From Sulfopaludibacter sp963835555 (GTDB lineage Bacteria > Acidobacteriota > Terriglobia > Bryobacterales > Bryobacteraceae), in NCBI GenBank assembly GCA_963835555.1, contig CAWIGC010000008.1, positions 124,001 through 188,000 on the forward strand: a stretch of 64,000 bases of DNA. Reading direction: 5' to 3'. A program made the position numbers and the translations under genes. This document shows, piece after piece, positions 1 through 8,056 of this stretch. Every line of letters begins with the position of its first letter. The first letter of the stretch is position 1. The notes below the pieces were generated by a model. The model worked only from the letters and a program-made list of their open reading frames with translations, was not told the DNA's origin and did no database searches.

Positions 1-635
1 AACCGCCCCCCATAGAAGGTAGAGGCTACACTCGCGATCAGCGTGCCATCCGTATTGTTTCTCAGGCTGCCGCTTCCGGTTGCCGCCCAGCTTGCGGCAT
101 CGACCGTCGTGGTGGGTGCCCTGTATGCAGTGAATTGGCCAAATAAAACCTGCCAGACCCCGAGGCACAGCACCGGAATCAGGAGCCAGACCAGACGGCT
201 CCAAAACGCCCCGATCTGCCGGTACGACGTGAAATAGCGGCGCGCGATAAAAAATACGGGAAGGTACCAGAAGTTCGCTTTCAGTCCGAGAAGTACAGCG
301 AGCAGGCTGTATCGTCCCGCTTTGACGAGCCCTATAGCGTTCACAGCAACGAATAAAATGACCAGCAGAGTCAACCCTACGTCTTTACTCCGCCATCGTG
401 GCAGATTCGGCATTACACAAAGCAAGTAGTAACCGTAAAAAACCAGGAGGCCGGCGTCCTTCAGCAGTAGTATCTCCAGGTTGTACAGTGGAAGGCTCCT
501 TCGCAGAAGTCCCTCAAACGTCAGGTAAACGAACAGAAAATAAAAAACACGTCGCCAGCCGTGCTGACCTGGCTCCGGAAGTCTGCGGTACAACCGAGAC
601 CGCAACCCGGCCGAGACTGTCACTTGGGGATTCAT
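1..635 (-). CDS. O-antigen/exopolysaccharide polymerase-like membrane protein (partial)
   Basis: The reading frame is open from an ATG at 635 to the window edge, so the C-terminus is missing. The first 211 residues are hydrophobic with several membrane segments (about residues 28-40, 56-72, 84-98, 104-124, 134-156). An FEGLLRRSLPLYN-like stretch near residue 39 resembles the FEGAxRKW motif of O-antigen ligase/polymerase-like proteins. The start lies 17 bases after the methyltransferase stop and is the fourth gene of the polysaccharide operon, which fits a role in chain polymerisation or ligation in the inner membrane. The family call rests on hydrophobicity, this motif and context only; another polytopic polysaccharide protein is possible. 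Confidence 0.6.
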   Translation of the reverse strand, partial: MNPQVTVSAGLRSRLYRRLPEPGQHGWRRVFYFLFVYLTFEGLLRRSLPLYNLEILLLKDAGLLVFYGYYLLCVMPNLPRWRSKDVGLTLLVILFVAVNAIGLVKAGRYSLLAVLLGLKANFWYLPVFFIARRYFTSYRQIGAFWSRLVWLLIPVLCLGVWQVLFGQFTAYRAPTTTVDAASWAATGSGSLRNNTDGTLIASVASTFYGGR

Positions 636-652
636 GAATCCTGTTCGATGGA

Positions 653-1402
653 CTAGACGTTCCTACAACTGGCCGGCTGCAACAGAGCGCGGATGGCCCG
701 CAGTGCATAACGGCACCCGACGGGCATATGGAGATGAACCATGGTTTGACGCCACATTTGCCGCTTCCACGAACCAGCAGTCGCCTCCGCCATGGCAGGT
801 GATTGCGGAAATGTCCGAATGGCCCAGAGACAACCAGTGGATATAGCTTGCCCGTCGGGAGTATGACAGTCGCGGCAAGCGATGATGTCCCAACCGGTGG
901 GAAAATCTTCGGGAGTCCAGTCGGAACGAAAGGTTCGCCAATACCCTCCGTGCATACCCCAATTGTCAGTTTCGTCGCCATCTTCGTAGGATTGCGGGAA
1001 GGCGCCTGACGGTGTAAACAGAACGACCTGCCTGCGTGCGATGCGTTCGGCCTGCGCGATGAAATCGAATCCATCTCCTTTGGTGAGGTGTTTGATGAAG
1101 TCCAGTGCAAACACCGTGTCCACCGACTTGGACGGCATAATCCGCAGAGCATCGTTCCACGACGAATGCATCACCATGTAGCGTGGCGATCCCCAACATC
1201 GCTCTTGCAGGTATTTGACATACTCGTCATGGACCTCGACGCAGATGTGAAGATCGGGCCATATCAGAGTTTGCGGCCTGATTCCGCAGCCGATATCCAG
1301 GACCACCCGGGCGTGCATCACCGCGCGCCGGACTAACCCGGGGAGAGCGGTGTTCTCCGCCCAGCGGATCCCAACTTGCTCGACATACTCACTCGCCAGC
1401 AT
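653..1402 (-). CDS. SAM-dependent methyltransferase (class I)
   Basis: This 249-residue protein has methyltransferase motif I (VVLDIGCG, residues 33-40) and a later acidic strand with DTVFALDFIKH typical of class I Rossmann methyltransferases. I chose the ATG at 1402 because an AAGGCGG ribosome site sits 6 bases upstream; a longer frame starting at 1450 would overlap the kinase gene by 38 bases. The gene follows the Wzc-type gene by 10 bases and precedes the polymerase-like gene. In this operon it most likely methylates a sugar or a lipid-linked intermediate of the exopolysaccharide. The substrate cannot be read from the sequence. Confidence 0.75.
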   Translation of the reverse strand: MLASEYVEQVGIRWAENTALPGLVRRAVMHARVVLDIGCGIRPQTLIWPDLHICVEVHDEYVKYLQERCWGSPRYMVMHSSWNDALRIMPSKSVDTVFALDFIKHLTKGDGFDFIAQAERIARRQVVLFTPSGAFPQSYEDGDETDNWGMHGGYWRTFRSDWTPEDFPTGWDIIACRDCHTPDGQAISTGCLWAIRTFPQSPAMAEATAGSWKRQMWRQTMVHLHMPVGCRYALRAIRALLQPASCRNV

Positions 1403-1412
1403 AAGTTCCGCC

Positions 1413-3635
1413 TTATACGCTCTCGCTCGTGTGATTGTAATAGCGAGCATATTTTCCGTAGTAGCCGTGGTAATAGTAGCTGTCGCCGAGGTCTTTGGTT
1501 ACTTCGTTCAAGGCCACCCCCACGACGTTAGCCCGCAGACGCCGAAGCATACTGACGACTGACGCCAGGGCCTTGCGATCTGTCTGTCCGGCCAACGCGA
1601 TAAGCGCAACCCCATCCACTGCCGTGGCCATCTGCAATGGCTCGGGAAAACCGAGGGCCGGCGGAGAATCCACGATCACCAGGTCATACTGAGGGGCAGC
1701 TTCCTCCAGAAGTTGGGATAGTGCTCTGCCGACCAGGTCCGATGCCCGGCGCGAGGTCGGACCTGCAGGCAAGATATCCAGGTTAGGAATTCCGGGCGCC
1801 GGGATAACGCAGTCGCGCCATGCGAGCCCGTGCAGCAGGACTGCTGACAATCCCGTTTCTGAAGTCAACCCCAGTCTCCGGTGGATGCTGGGTCGACGCA
1901 GGTCGCAGTCGATCAGCAAAGTCCTGTGATTTTGCTGGGCGTGTGCGATCGCCAGGTGACAGCACACTGTGCTCTTCCCTTCGCCCGGAGTTGCGCTAGT
2001 AACCATCAGGGACTTCATTGGCCGGTCGAAGCAGCTCAGCAGGATGGCATTCCGAAGGGTCCGAACTGCCTCTCCGAAGCCGGCGAGGAGCCGATCGTCA
2101 TCCGCCGGATGACCTAATAGCGATGGAACATTGCCGGATCCGGGAATCATGGGAGAGCCCCGGCCTTTCCAAGCCTTCACCTGTGGGAGTCCGCCAATCA
2201 CCTCGGCTTTTACGATTCGCGATACTTGCTCGTTGTCCCGAATGGTATTGTCGAGCGTGTCGCTTATCACAGCCGCTCCAACCGCCAGAGTGGCCGAAAA
2301 GAACAGCGCCAGGGCGACGTTCAGCGGAATGTTTGGAAATGCCGGATCCATGTTCGGGCGCGCGTTGTCGGCGAGCCGGACCATATTGCTTTGGAAGCCT
2401 GCATTGATTCCGGCTTCGCGAATTTTTGTAATCAACTCCTCATACAGCTTTTTGTCGGCTTCCGCCTCATGCTTGAGCGATTCATACTCGAAGGATCGCG
2501 AGTTGAGCCGGTCGAACTCTGCCTTAGTCTCGGTAACCGCCTTCTTGAGCATTTCCTCACGGTTGACCGCTTCGCGATACTCCACCTCCACTCGCTTCAT
2601 CACGCCGGAGCGCGCGACATCAAACTGAGCCTGAACCTGATCGAGCTGAGTCTCGGCCTTGCGAAACTCCGGGTGGTTGTGGCCATAGTGCGTCCTCACT
2701 TCTGCGAACTTTTCTTGGGCTTGGCCGAGCCGCTCTTGCATGTTCTTTAGCGCATCCCCCTGAGTGGAGGCCTGAGCCGACTCCAGGGTCCCACTGCTGA
2801 CCGACTTGTAGGCGGCTTCCTTTTTTACCCGCTCAGTCTCCGCGTTGGTGTAATCGGTATTCAACTGCAGCAGTCGCGCGGAGACAATATTCGTCTTTTC
2901 CTCCGGATTGATGACGTTGAGCTCTCTTTCAAATTGCGCCAGGGCCATGTCCGACCGCTCCATCTTGGCCTTCAGCTCTTCGAGCTGTTTTTCCATGAAT
3001 GTGGACAGGCTGGCCGACGAACGAAAGCGAATATTGTAGGTGTGCTCGATGTACGAGCGAGCAATGGCATTGGCCACGTCTGCTGCCAACCGCCGGTCGG
3101 GAGAACGATACCCGATCAACAGCAGGTAGGTGTTGTTCGGGCGCGTCACCTTCAGGTTCTTGAGCGTCACCGGAGCATCGATCAGAAGGCCCTGGTCTAT
3201 TCCCGAGCCGCTGGTATGAGTGAGGTCGCGCAGATGGAACTGATCGGCTACCGGCCGCAACACCGCATCCGATTGAATCAGTCTGATCTGAGTGGCCAGG
3301 AACTGGTCCGCATCGTTCTGCGTCGATTGTGCGGCCTCCTGCCCGACTACGGCAGTAGGAACCTTGCGGTCCACGTCCACCGTAACTATAGCTTCGTACA
3401 TGGGAGTCAGACGCTCGGAGACGATCAGTGTCGCAGTGGCGCAGATGGCGACAAACGAGAGGATCTTCCAGCGATGACGGCGGATCACCCACAAATAGTG
3501 GGACAACGGAATGGTTTGTTCTTCAGGCTCCACTTCCCAGCTCGACGGCTGGGCAGGGATCAGACCCGGAGACAGCGGCAGAGGGCGCGGCCCATGGTCG
3601 TCGACAATTGCAAGTTCTTGTATCGGTGTACTCAT
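1413..3635 (-). CDS. Wzc/GumC-type polysaccharide co-polymerase fused to BY tyrosine kinase
   Basis: The 740-residue protein joins a chain-length determinant domain to a bacterial tyrosine kinase. The Wzz part has a membrane segment near residue 55-75, a long periplasmic coiled coil (about 190-400) and a second membrane segment near 440-460. The kinase has Walker A (ATPGEGKST, about 548-556), Walker A' (LLIDCD, about 573-578) and Walker B (YDLVIVD, about 650-656). It ends in a tyrosine-rich tail (about 720-733, eight Tyr), the usual autophosphorylation site. It controls polymer length and export at the inner membrane with the outer-membrane export protein encoded 6 bases upstream. Confidence 0.93.
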   Translation of the reverse strand: MSTPIQELAIVDDHGPRPLPLSPGLIPAQPSSWEVEPEEQTIPLSHYLWVIRRHRWKILSFVAICATATLIVSERLTPMYEAIVTVDVDRKVPTAVVGQEAAQSTQNDADQFLATQIRLIQSDAVLRPVADQFHLRDLTHTSGSGIDQGLLIDAPVTLKNLKVTRPNNTYLLLIGYRSPDRRLAADVANAIARSYIEHTYNIRFRSSASLSTFMEKQLEELKAKMERSDMALAQFERELNVINPEEKTNIVSARLLQLNTDYTNAETERVKKEAAYKSVSSGTLESAQASTQGDALKNMQERLGQAQEKFAEVRTHYGHNHPEFRKAETQLDQVQAQFDVARSGVMKRVEVEYREAVNREEMLKKAVTETKAEFDRLNSRSFEYESLKHEAEADKKLYEELITKIREAGINAGFQSNMVRLADNARPNMDPAFPNIPLNVALALFFSATLAVGAAVISDTLDNTIRDNEQVSRIVKAEVIGGLPQVKAWKGRGSPMIPGSGNVPSLLGHPADDDRLLAGFGEAVRTLRNAILLSCFDRPMKSLMVTSATPGEGKSTVCCHLAIAHAQQNHRTLLIDCDLRRPSIHRRLGLTSETGLSAVLLHGLAWRDCVIPAPGIPNLDILPAGPTSRRASDLVGRALSQLLEEAAPQYDLVIVDSPPALGFPEPLQMATAVDGVALIALAGQTDRKALASVVSMLRRLRANVVGVALNEVTKDLGDSYYYHGYYGKYARYYNHTSESV

Positions 3636-3641
3636 TTCCGT

Positions 3642-4592
3642 TTACCGAACCCCCGCGTAGATCAGAGCGGACATCGCTCCGCTTCCGAAAAGCAGCAGTT
3701 TCTCCAGAGCCGCCATACCGGCCCTTGCGCCCTTGGCATCTGGAATATACAAAATGTCGTTGGCCATCAAGGGTAGATCGGGGGCTTTGCGGTTCATCAT
3801 TTTCGCCAGGTCAATCGGCAGGTCATTGCGGGCGCCCGATGCCTCTCTGCGGTAAATGTACGCCTGCTTGGCGGAGTACGGGAGCAACCCCTCGGCCATG
3901 GCCAGCGCTTTCATCACGGAGGTGTCGGGAGTACCTGCAGCGACATAAGCGCCCGGCTTTTTGACGTTCCCCAGAACGTAGATTCTTCCAACCTCGGGGA
4001 CTCGGATCTCTTCTCCGCCGGTTAGCCGGATGTTCAGAGTTCCATCGGTCCCGTCCATCAAACTTTTCACCGGGATCCGGCGGGTCAGCCATGCGCTCTC
4101 GCCATTCGCGGCGGATTCGACGCGCGTCACCAGGATTTCAGACCCTGCCTCCGGAGCAAGTCCTTCGGCGTGAGCCAGGGCATCGAGCAGCGTCACCGGC
4201 CCTACCGCCTGAAAGGTGAGCGGGTGCCTTACGGCCCCCATGACTGCGATGGGGTGGCTATTATACTCAGCGACCGTCACGGTGACGAAAGGGTCTACGA
4301 CAAGGCCCTCGTCAAGGAGCGCTCCGGCGATTGCAGTCTCCAGCTCGACAGGCATTAAACCTGCCGCCTGGATCCGTTGTTTCAACATGGGAAGTCGAAC
4401 AAATCCGTCGCCACCCACACGCACCGTGCGGGTGAATTCCGGCCCGTCGTACACAGACACGGCCACCAGATCGTTAGGCCCGATCGGTTGGATCGGCAGA
4501 TTGCCAACGGGCATTTCAACCGTGCTGGCCGGTCGAATCTGGCCGCTGGCAAAGCCGGCCGCAAGTACCAAAGCGATCACTAGAGCTTGCAT
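3642..4592 (-). CDS. Polysaccharide export protein (Wza-like, Poly_export + SLBB)
   Basis: The 316-residue protein starts with a signal peptide (residues 1-17, AAGFASG). It continues with a Poly_export domain (PIGPNDLVAVSVYDGPEF region) and two SLBB-like segments containing VxVxGxVxxPG patterns (VMGAVRHPL and YVLGNVKKPGAY). A C-terminal hydrophobic helix (about 295-314) fits the outer-membrane alpha-barrel of Wza-type porins. It is first in the operon and 6 bases before the Wzc-type kinase, so together they should form the trans-envelope export machine. Length and domain order are normal for the family. Confidence 0.92.
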   Translation of the reverse strand: MQALVIALVLAAGFASGQIRPASTVEMPVGNLPIQPIGPNDLVAVSVYDGPEFTRTVRVGGDGFVRLPMLKQRIQAAGLMPVELETAIAGALLDEGLVVDPFVTVTVAEYNSHPIAVMGAVRHPLTFQAVGPVTLLDALAHAEGLAPEAGSEILVTRVESAANGESAWLTRRIPVKSLMDGTDGTLNIRLTGGEEIRVPEVGRIYVLGNVKKPGAYVAAGTPDTSVMKALAMAEGLLPYSAKQAYIYRREASGARNDLPIDLAKMMNRKAPDLPLMANDILYIPDAKGARAGMAALEKLLLFGSGAMSALIYAGVR

Positions 4593-4933
4593 GGATTTCC
4601 GTTCCCTTCGATTTGGGCAAATTGTGCGGCCGCCCCGGCCGGCAAATGTCGCGATTCCGGCCGAAGCCTGCGGTACGTCGCGTGTTCCGGTTGGAACACC
4701 CGAGAGAGTACGCCCTTATTCCTGCGTTGTTTCAGAATCATTCCACCAGATCCTCAAGCGGGCAGGCTACCGCCCTTTCGCCCGATTTGCTTTGTGTCAA
4801 AAAGAGAAAACTGTTAGCGGTTCAGCACTACAAACCGCACACTCATACCATCGGAGTGCCGGTCAGAAACCTTTACAGTTTGACTTGAGGAAAATGGAAG
4901 ATCGCAGGGGACACGATGAGGAAGGACTTGCTT
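4593..4933 (-). promoter_or_regulatory. Leader/promoter region of the polysaccharide operon
   Basis: This 341-base gap lies upstream of the export gene. It holds a perfect inverted repeat at 4682-4699 and an AT-rich patch at about 4795-4815 with a TTGACA-like box on the minus strand. I see no clear -10 at the right distance and no RNA gene. The promoter of the operon should lie here, but its exact position is not visible. Confidence 0.4.
4682..4699. promoter_or_regulatory. Inverted repeat GTGTTCC-N4-GGAACAC, candidate operator
   Basis: The two 7-base arms are perfectly complementary and separated by GGTT. The site is about 90 bases upstream of the export gene start, in the only sizeable gap before the polysaccharide operon. 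The dyad could bind a dimeric regulator or form a short RNA hairpin; there is no T-run, so it is not an obvious terminator. Confidence 0.4.
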
Positions 4934-5344
4934 CTACCGCGACCGGTCATGCTGCTTGCGGGCAGCATCATGTTCGGCCATCAACTTGTCGTAGAGGACA
5001 ACCTGGTCGGGCCGGAGGATGGCCCTGACCTTGTTCCGCTGTTCGTCCCAGATAGCGCGATTGGCGGCGTTATATTGTTTGTGGGTCTGGTCAAATGCAG
5101 CCTTGGTCTGATCCAGAATCTGATTGTAGGTTGCAATCTGGGCGTCATCCGCCTTTACCCGCTGCCGCATCTCATCCACCTGGCGCTTGCGGAACTCCTC
5201 CGGAGTCGGGCGCTTCGGAGTACTGCTTACCGTGTTCACCATATACAAACGGTTGGCAACAGCGCCGAGAACCGCGCCGCTGGCAAACACAAGTAGCAGT
5301 GTCAGGAAAGCGGATAATTTCGACTTGGACATTGTTCCACTCAT
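4934..5344 (-). CDS. Spy/CpxP-like periplasmic protein
   Basis: The 136-residue protein has one N-terminal membrane/signal segment (about residues 10-30) followed by a charged, almost fully helical domain with an LRPDQVVLYDKL stretch like the LTxxQ region of Spy/heavy-metal-resistance proteins. Its ATG overlaps the stop of the membrane protein before it (ATGA). A second ATG at 5332 is also possible. As the third gene of the ECF sigma operon it may act as the periplasmic sensor or chaperone of that pathway. The fold assignment is from composition and the short motif, so it is tentative. Confidence 0.6.
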   Translation of the reverse strand: MSGTMSKSKLSAFLTLLLVFASGAVLGAVANRLYMVNTVSSTPKRPTPEEFRKRQVDEMRQRVKADDAQIATYNQILDQTKAAFDQTHKQYNAANRAIWDEQRNKVRAILRPDQVVLYDKLMAEHDAARKQHDRSR

Positions 5345-5682
5345 CGCCCGGGATCAACCAGGTCCAGGTGAGCCGGTGCGACGTAATCCGGGGCATCCAG
5401 GGGGCGAGCCTCAGCCAGCGCCTCAATGTAGCTTTGGGGCATGTTGGGATTGGATCGGGGGATGGCCATGTAAATTCCCATGGCGATAGTCAACGCAAGG
5501 GCAGCGGTCACGAACCCACTCGCCATCCGGCGGAACGAAAAAGTAAACGTCTGACGGGATTCGATGCGCTTCCACAACTCGGGCATGAAGTTGGCACTGG
5601 GATCCCGGTCTGGACACGCAACGCGATACGCGCGGAACAGAGTGTCCAGCTTTTCGTCGTTGCTGCCGTGCATTGGAAACAT
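5341..5682 (-). CDS. Short single-pass membrane protein, putative anti-sigma factor
   Basis: I start this protein at 5682, where an AAGAAGG ribosome site lies 9 bases upstream of ATG; the frame is open further to 5751 but would then overlap the sigma gene. The 113 residues comprise a cytoplasmic part with a sequence similar to short anti-sigma N-termini (LDTLFRAYR, DPSANFMPELWKRIE), one membrane segment (about 61-79) and a short outer tail. I see no HxxxCxxC zinc motif. The position directly after an ECF sigma gene suggests that it holds the sigma factor at the membrane; this is inference from context. Confidence 0.6.
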   Translation of the reverse strand: MFPMHGSNDEKLDTLFRAYRVACPDRDPSANFMPELWKRIESRQTFTFSFRRMASGFVTAALALTIAMGIYMAIPRSNPNMPQSYIEALAEARPLDAPDYVAPAHLDLVDPGR

Positions 5683-5728
5683 ATTCTTTAGCCTTCTTGC
5701 TTCTTCCGGCCGAAGCCGGTTTAGTACC

Positions 5729-6295
5729 TTACTTCTTATCGGCGGCTCCAAAGGCCTTCAGCACCCGCTGTCGAGCCCTGAATAATCTTACCTTAAGAGC
5801 ATTTTCGTTGACCTTATAAATCTTTTCAAGCTCTTTCAGCGAAAGTCCTTCGACTTCTTTCTGGACCAAAAGAATCCGATCCGCCTCGGAAACCGCACCA
5901 AGCAGAGCGTCTACGGATTCCCGAATCTTCTTCTGCTGCTGGTCTTCGTGTTCGGCCTTACCGCCCGCTGTCGCATCGGCCATCATGACCTGCTGCTCCG
6001 ACAAGTCGGACATCCGGAATTCCTGACGCCTTTTTTGCTTACGAAGATAATCGTAGGCCGCGTTGGACGTCAACCGGTACAGCCAAGGTTCAAAGACCTG
6101 CGCCGTCCTGAGTTGATCGAGCGAAAAATACAGTCGCACAAACACTTCCTGCGCGACGTCCTCGACATCTTCCGGACGGGAGATCAACCGCGTGATCTGC
6201 CCCAAAATCCGCTTCCGGTAGGCCAGCACGATTTCGTTAAATGCTACGGCGTCACCCTTTTGGGCGCGCTCGATCAGCTCGAAATCAACCAGCAT
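5729..6295 (-). CDS. ECF-family RNA polymerase sigma factor (RpoE-like)
   Basis: The 188-residue protein has sigma region 2 (about 13-80, with DVEDVAQEVFVRLY and WLYRLTSNAAYDYLR) and region 4 (about 130-182, with LSLKELEKIYKVNENALKVRLFRAR cut across the helix-turn-helix). The linker contains no other domain. It leads a three-gene minus-strand operon with a membrane anti-sigma candidate and a Spy-like protein, a usual layout for envelope-stress control. No autoregulatory promoter motif could be identified with confidence upstream. Confidence 0.92.
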   Translation of the reverse strand: MLVDFELIERAQKGDAVAFNEIVLAYRKRILGQITRLISRPEDVEDVAQEVFVRLYFSLDQLRTAQVFEPWLYRLTSNAAYDYLRKQKRRQEFRMSDLSEQQVMMADATAGGKAEHEDQQQKKIRESVDALLGAVSEADRILLVQKEVEGLSLKELEKIYKVNENALKVRLFRARQRVLKAFGAADKK

Positions 6296-6625
6296 GCGGC
6301 ACCGTAATCTGTGCCGGCACCCGGACGCATTCTAAGCTCCGTTTGCATAGGCGTTGCGGCACGTAGACAGGTTACAAAGGATTGAAGGCAAACGCAAAAG
6401 CGGTTTGGGCGGACAATGGCAGCGAGAGGCCCGACAGGGGACGGAACGGACCCGGAACACCCACCGTTTCAGTAGCATCGAAACCTCCATTATGGCAGAT
6501 ATCCCTCAAAGTTCCCTAAATGCAGTAGATTACGAGATTCCAGACCGGCGTCGAGGGAAAACCCTGAGAACTTCGGAAGAGCTCCCGGCGGCCGGCCGGC
6601 AAGCCGGAAATGGTAGCCTGAAATC
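6296..6625. other. Divergent intergenic region between the sigma gene and tldD
   Basis: This 330-base stretch separates two divergent genes and should hold both promoters. A TAGCCT hexamer at 6614-6619, 6 bases before the tldD ATG, resembles the leaderless-type box seen elsewhere in the window. A short ATG frame at 6492 runs into tldD but shows no support as a gene. I see no RNA gene or repeat. Confidence 0.4.
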
Positions 6626-8056
6626 ATGCAGTTCAGCGATTCCATTTTCGCGACACGCTTCCAGACCACCCGGGGCGACCTGGAAAACTACCTGGGAGAA
6701 GCACTGTCACAGGGCGGCGATTATGCGGACCTCTACTTTGAGTATCTGCTCACCAGTTCCATAAGCATTGACGAATCCATGGTCAAGAGTGCGGCGCAAG
6801 GCGTGTCCGTGGGCGTCGGCGTGCGAGTCATTTCGGGCGAACGTACCGGATACGCATATAGCGACGACCTCTCGCCCGAAAAAATCCGCAAAGCCGCCCG
6901 CGTGGCCGCCTGTATCGCCGCTGGACCCAGTAAAGTGGATAAGTTCGATCTCAACGAGGGCGTACGACATAATCTGTATCCGGTAGGGACCGCGCCGACT
7001 GAAACGGCATTTGCCGACCGGGTGGATCTGGTCAAACGGGCCGACCGCGCAGCAAGGGCTTATGATTCGCGTATCTTCCAGGTGCAGGCCGTGTACGCCG
7101 ACAATCTGCGCCACGTGATGGTCGCCACCAGCGACGGCGTTCTGACCACCGACCGCCAGCCTTTGGCGCGTATGAGCGTGTACGCCCTGGCGCGGCAGGG
7201 GTCGGACATGCCGCAACGGGGCCAAGCCGGCGGAGGCGGCCGGGTGGAACTGGATTTCTTCCTGAACCAGAAGACGCCCGAGCACTTCGCCCGGGAAGCC
7301 GCCCGGGAAGCCGTCACCATGCTGGATGCGGTGAATGCGCCGGCGGGCGAGATGACGGTGGTCCTTGGCCCGGGATGGCCGGGCATCCTACTCCATGAAG
7401 CTGTGGGCCACGGACTGGAAGCCGACTTCAATCGCAAGGGCGTCTCGGCCTTCAGCGGACGGATCGGGCAGAAAGTGGCGAGCGAGCTGTGCACGGTGAT
7501 CGACGATGGCACGATCAACAGCCGGCGCGGATCGCTCAACGTAGACGACGAGGGCCACGCTACCCAGCGCAACGTACTGATTGAAAAGGGCATCCTGCGC
7601 GGATACCTGCAGGATAAGCTGTCCAGTACGCTGCTGAAGTCGCCCTCCACCGGCAGCGGCCGGCGCGAAAGCTACGCCCACATCCCCATGCCGCGCATGA
7701 CCAACACGTTCATGCTGGCCGGTGAGAGCGACCCCGCCGATATTATCCGCAGCGTGCCTAAGGGCATCTACTGTGTAAACTTTGGCGGCGGTCAAGTCGA
7801 TATAACCAGTGGCAACTTCGTGTTCTCGGCTTCAGAGAGCTACTTGATCGAGGACGGCAAGGTGACCCGCCCGGTGCGCAATGCCACGCTGATCGGCAAC
7901 GGGCCGGAGGCGCTGAAGTATGTGAGCATGGTGGGCAACGATCTGCGCCTGGACGAAGGCGTAGGAGTGTGCGGCAAAGAAGGGCAGAGTGTGCCTGTGG
8001 GCGTGGGAATTCCCACCATCAAGATCGATCGCATGACCGTGGGAGGCACGGCTTGA
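6626..8056 (+). CDS. tldD: Metalloprotease TldD
   Basis: The 476-residue protein is a full-length TldD, the active subunit of the TldD/TldE heterodimeric protease that processes modified peptides and unfolded proteins in the cytoplasm. The catalytic zinc motif HEAVGH is at residues 257-262 and is followed by the conserved GLEADFNRKG and FSGRIGQ stretches. The C-terminal beta domain includes the glycine-rich NFGGGQVDITSGNF region. The partner gene overlaps its stop codon, so the two subunits are translationally coupled. There is no good ribosome site before the ATG. Confidence 0.95.
   Translation: MQFSDSIFATRFQTTRGDLENYLGEALSQGGDYADLYFEYLLTSSISIDESMVKSAAQGVSVGVGVRVISGERTGYAYSDDLSPEKIRKAARVAACIAAGPSKVDKFDLNEGVRHNLYPVGTAPTETAFADRVDLVKRADRAARAYDSRIFQVQAVYADNLRHVMVATSDGVLTTDRQPLARMSVYALARQGSDMPQRGQAGGGGRVELDFFLNQKTPEHFAREAAREAVTMLDAVNAPAGEMTVVLGPGWPGILLHEAVGHGLEADFNRKGVSAFSGRIGQKVASELCTVIDDGTINSRRGSLNVDDEGHATQRNVLIEKGILRGYLQDKLSSTLLKSPSTGSGRRESYAHIPMPRMTNTFMLAGESDPADIIRSVPKGIYCVNFGGGQVDITSGNFVFSASESYLIEDGKVTRPVRNATLIGNGPEALKYVSMVGNDLRLDEGVGVCGKEGQSVPVGVGIPTIKIDRMTVGGTA

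Noticed and set aside
6492..6764. Small gene starting at ATG 6492
   Set aside because: No ribosome site, runs far into tldD in another frame, and composition changes along its length.
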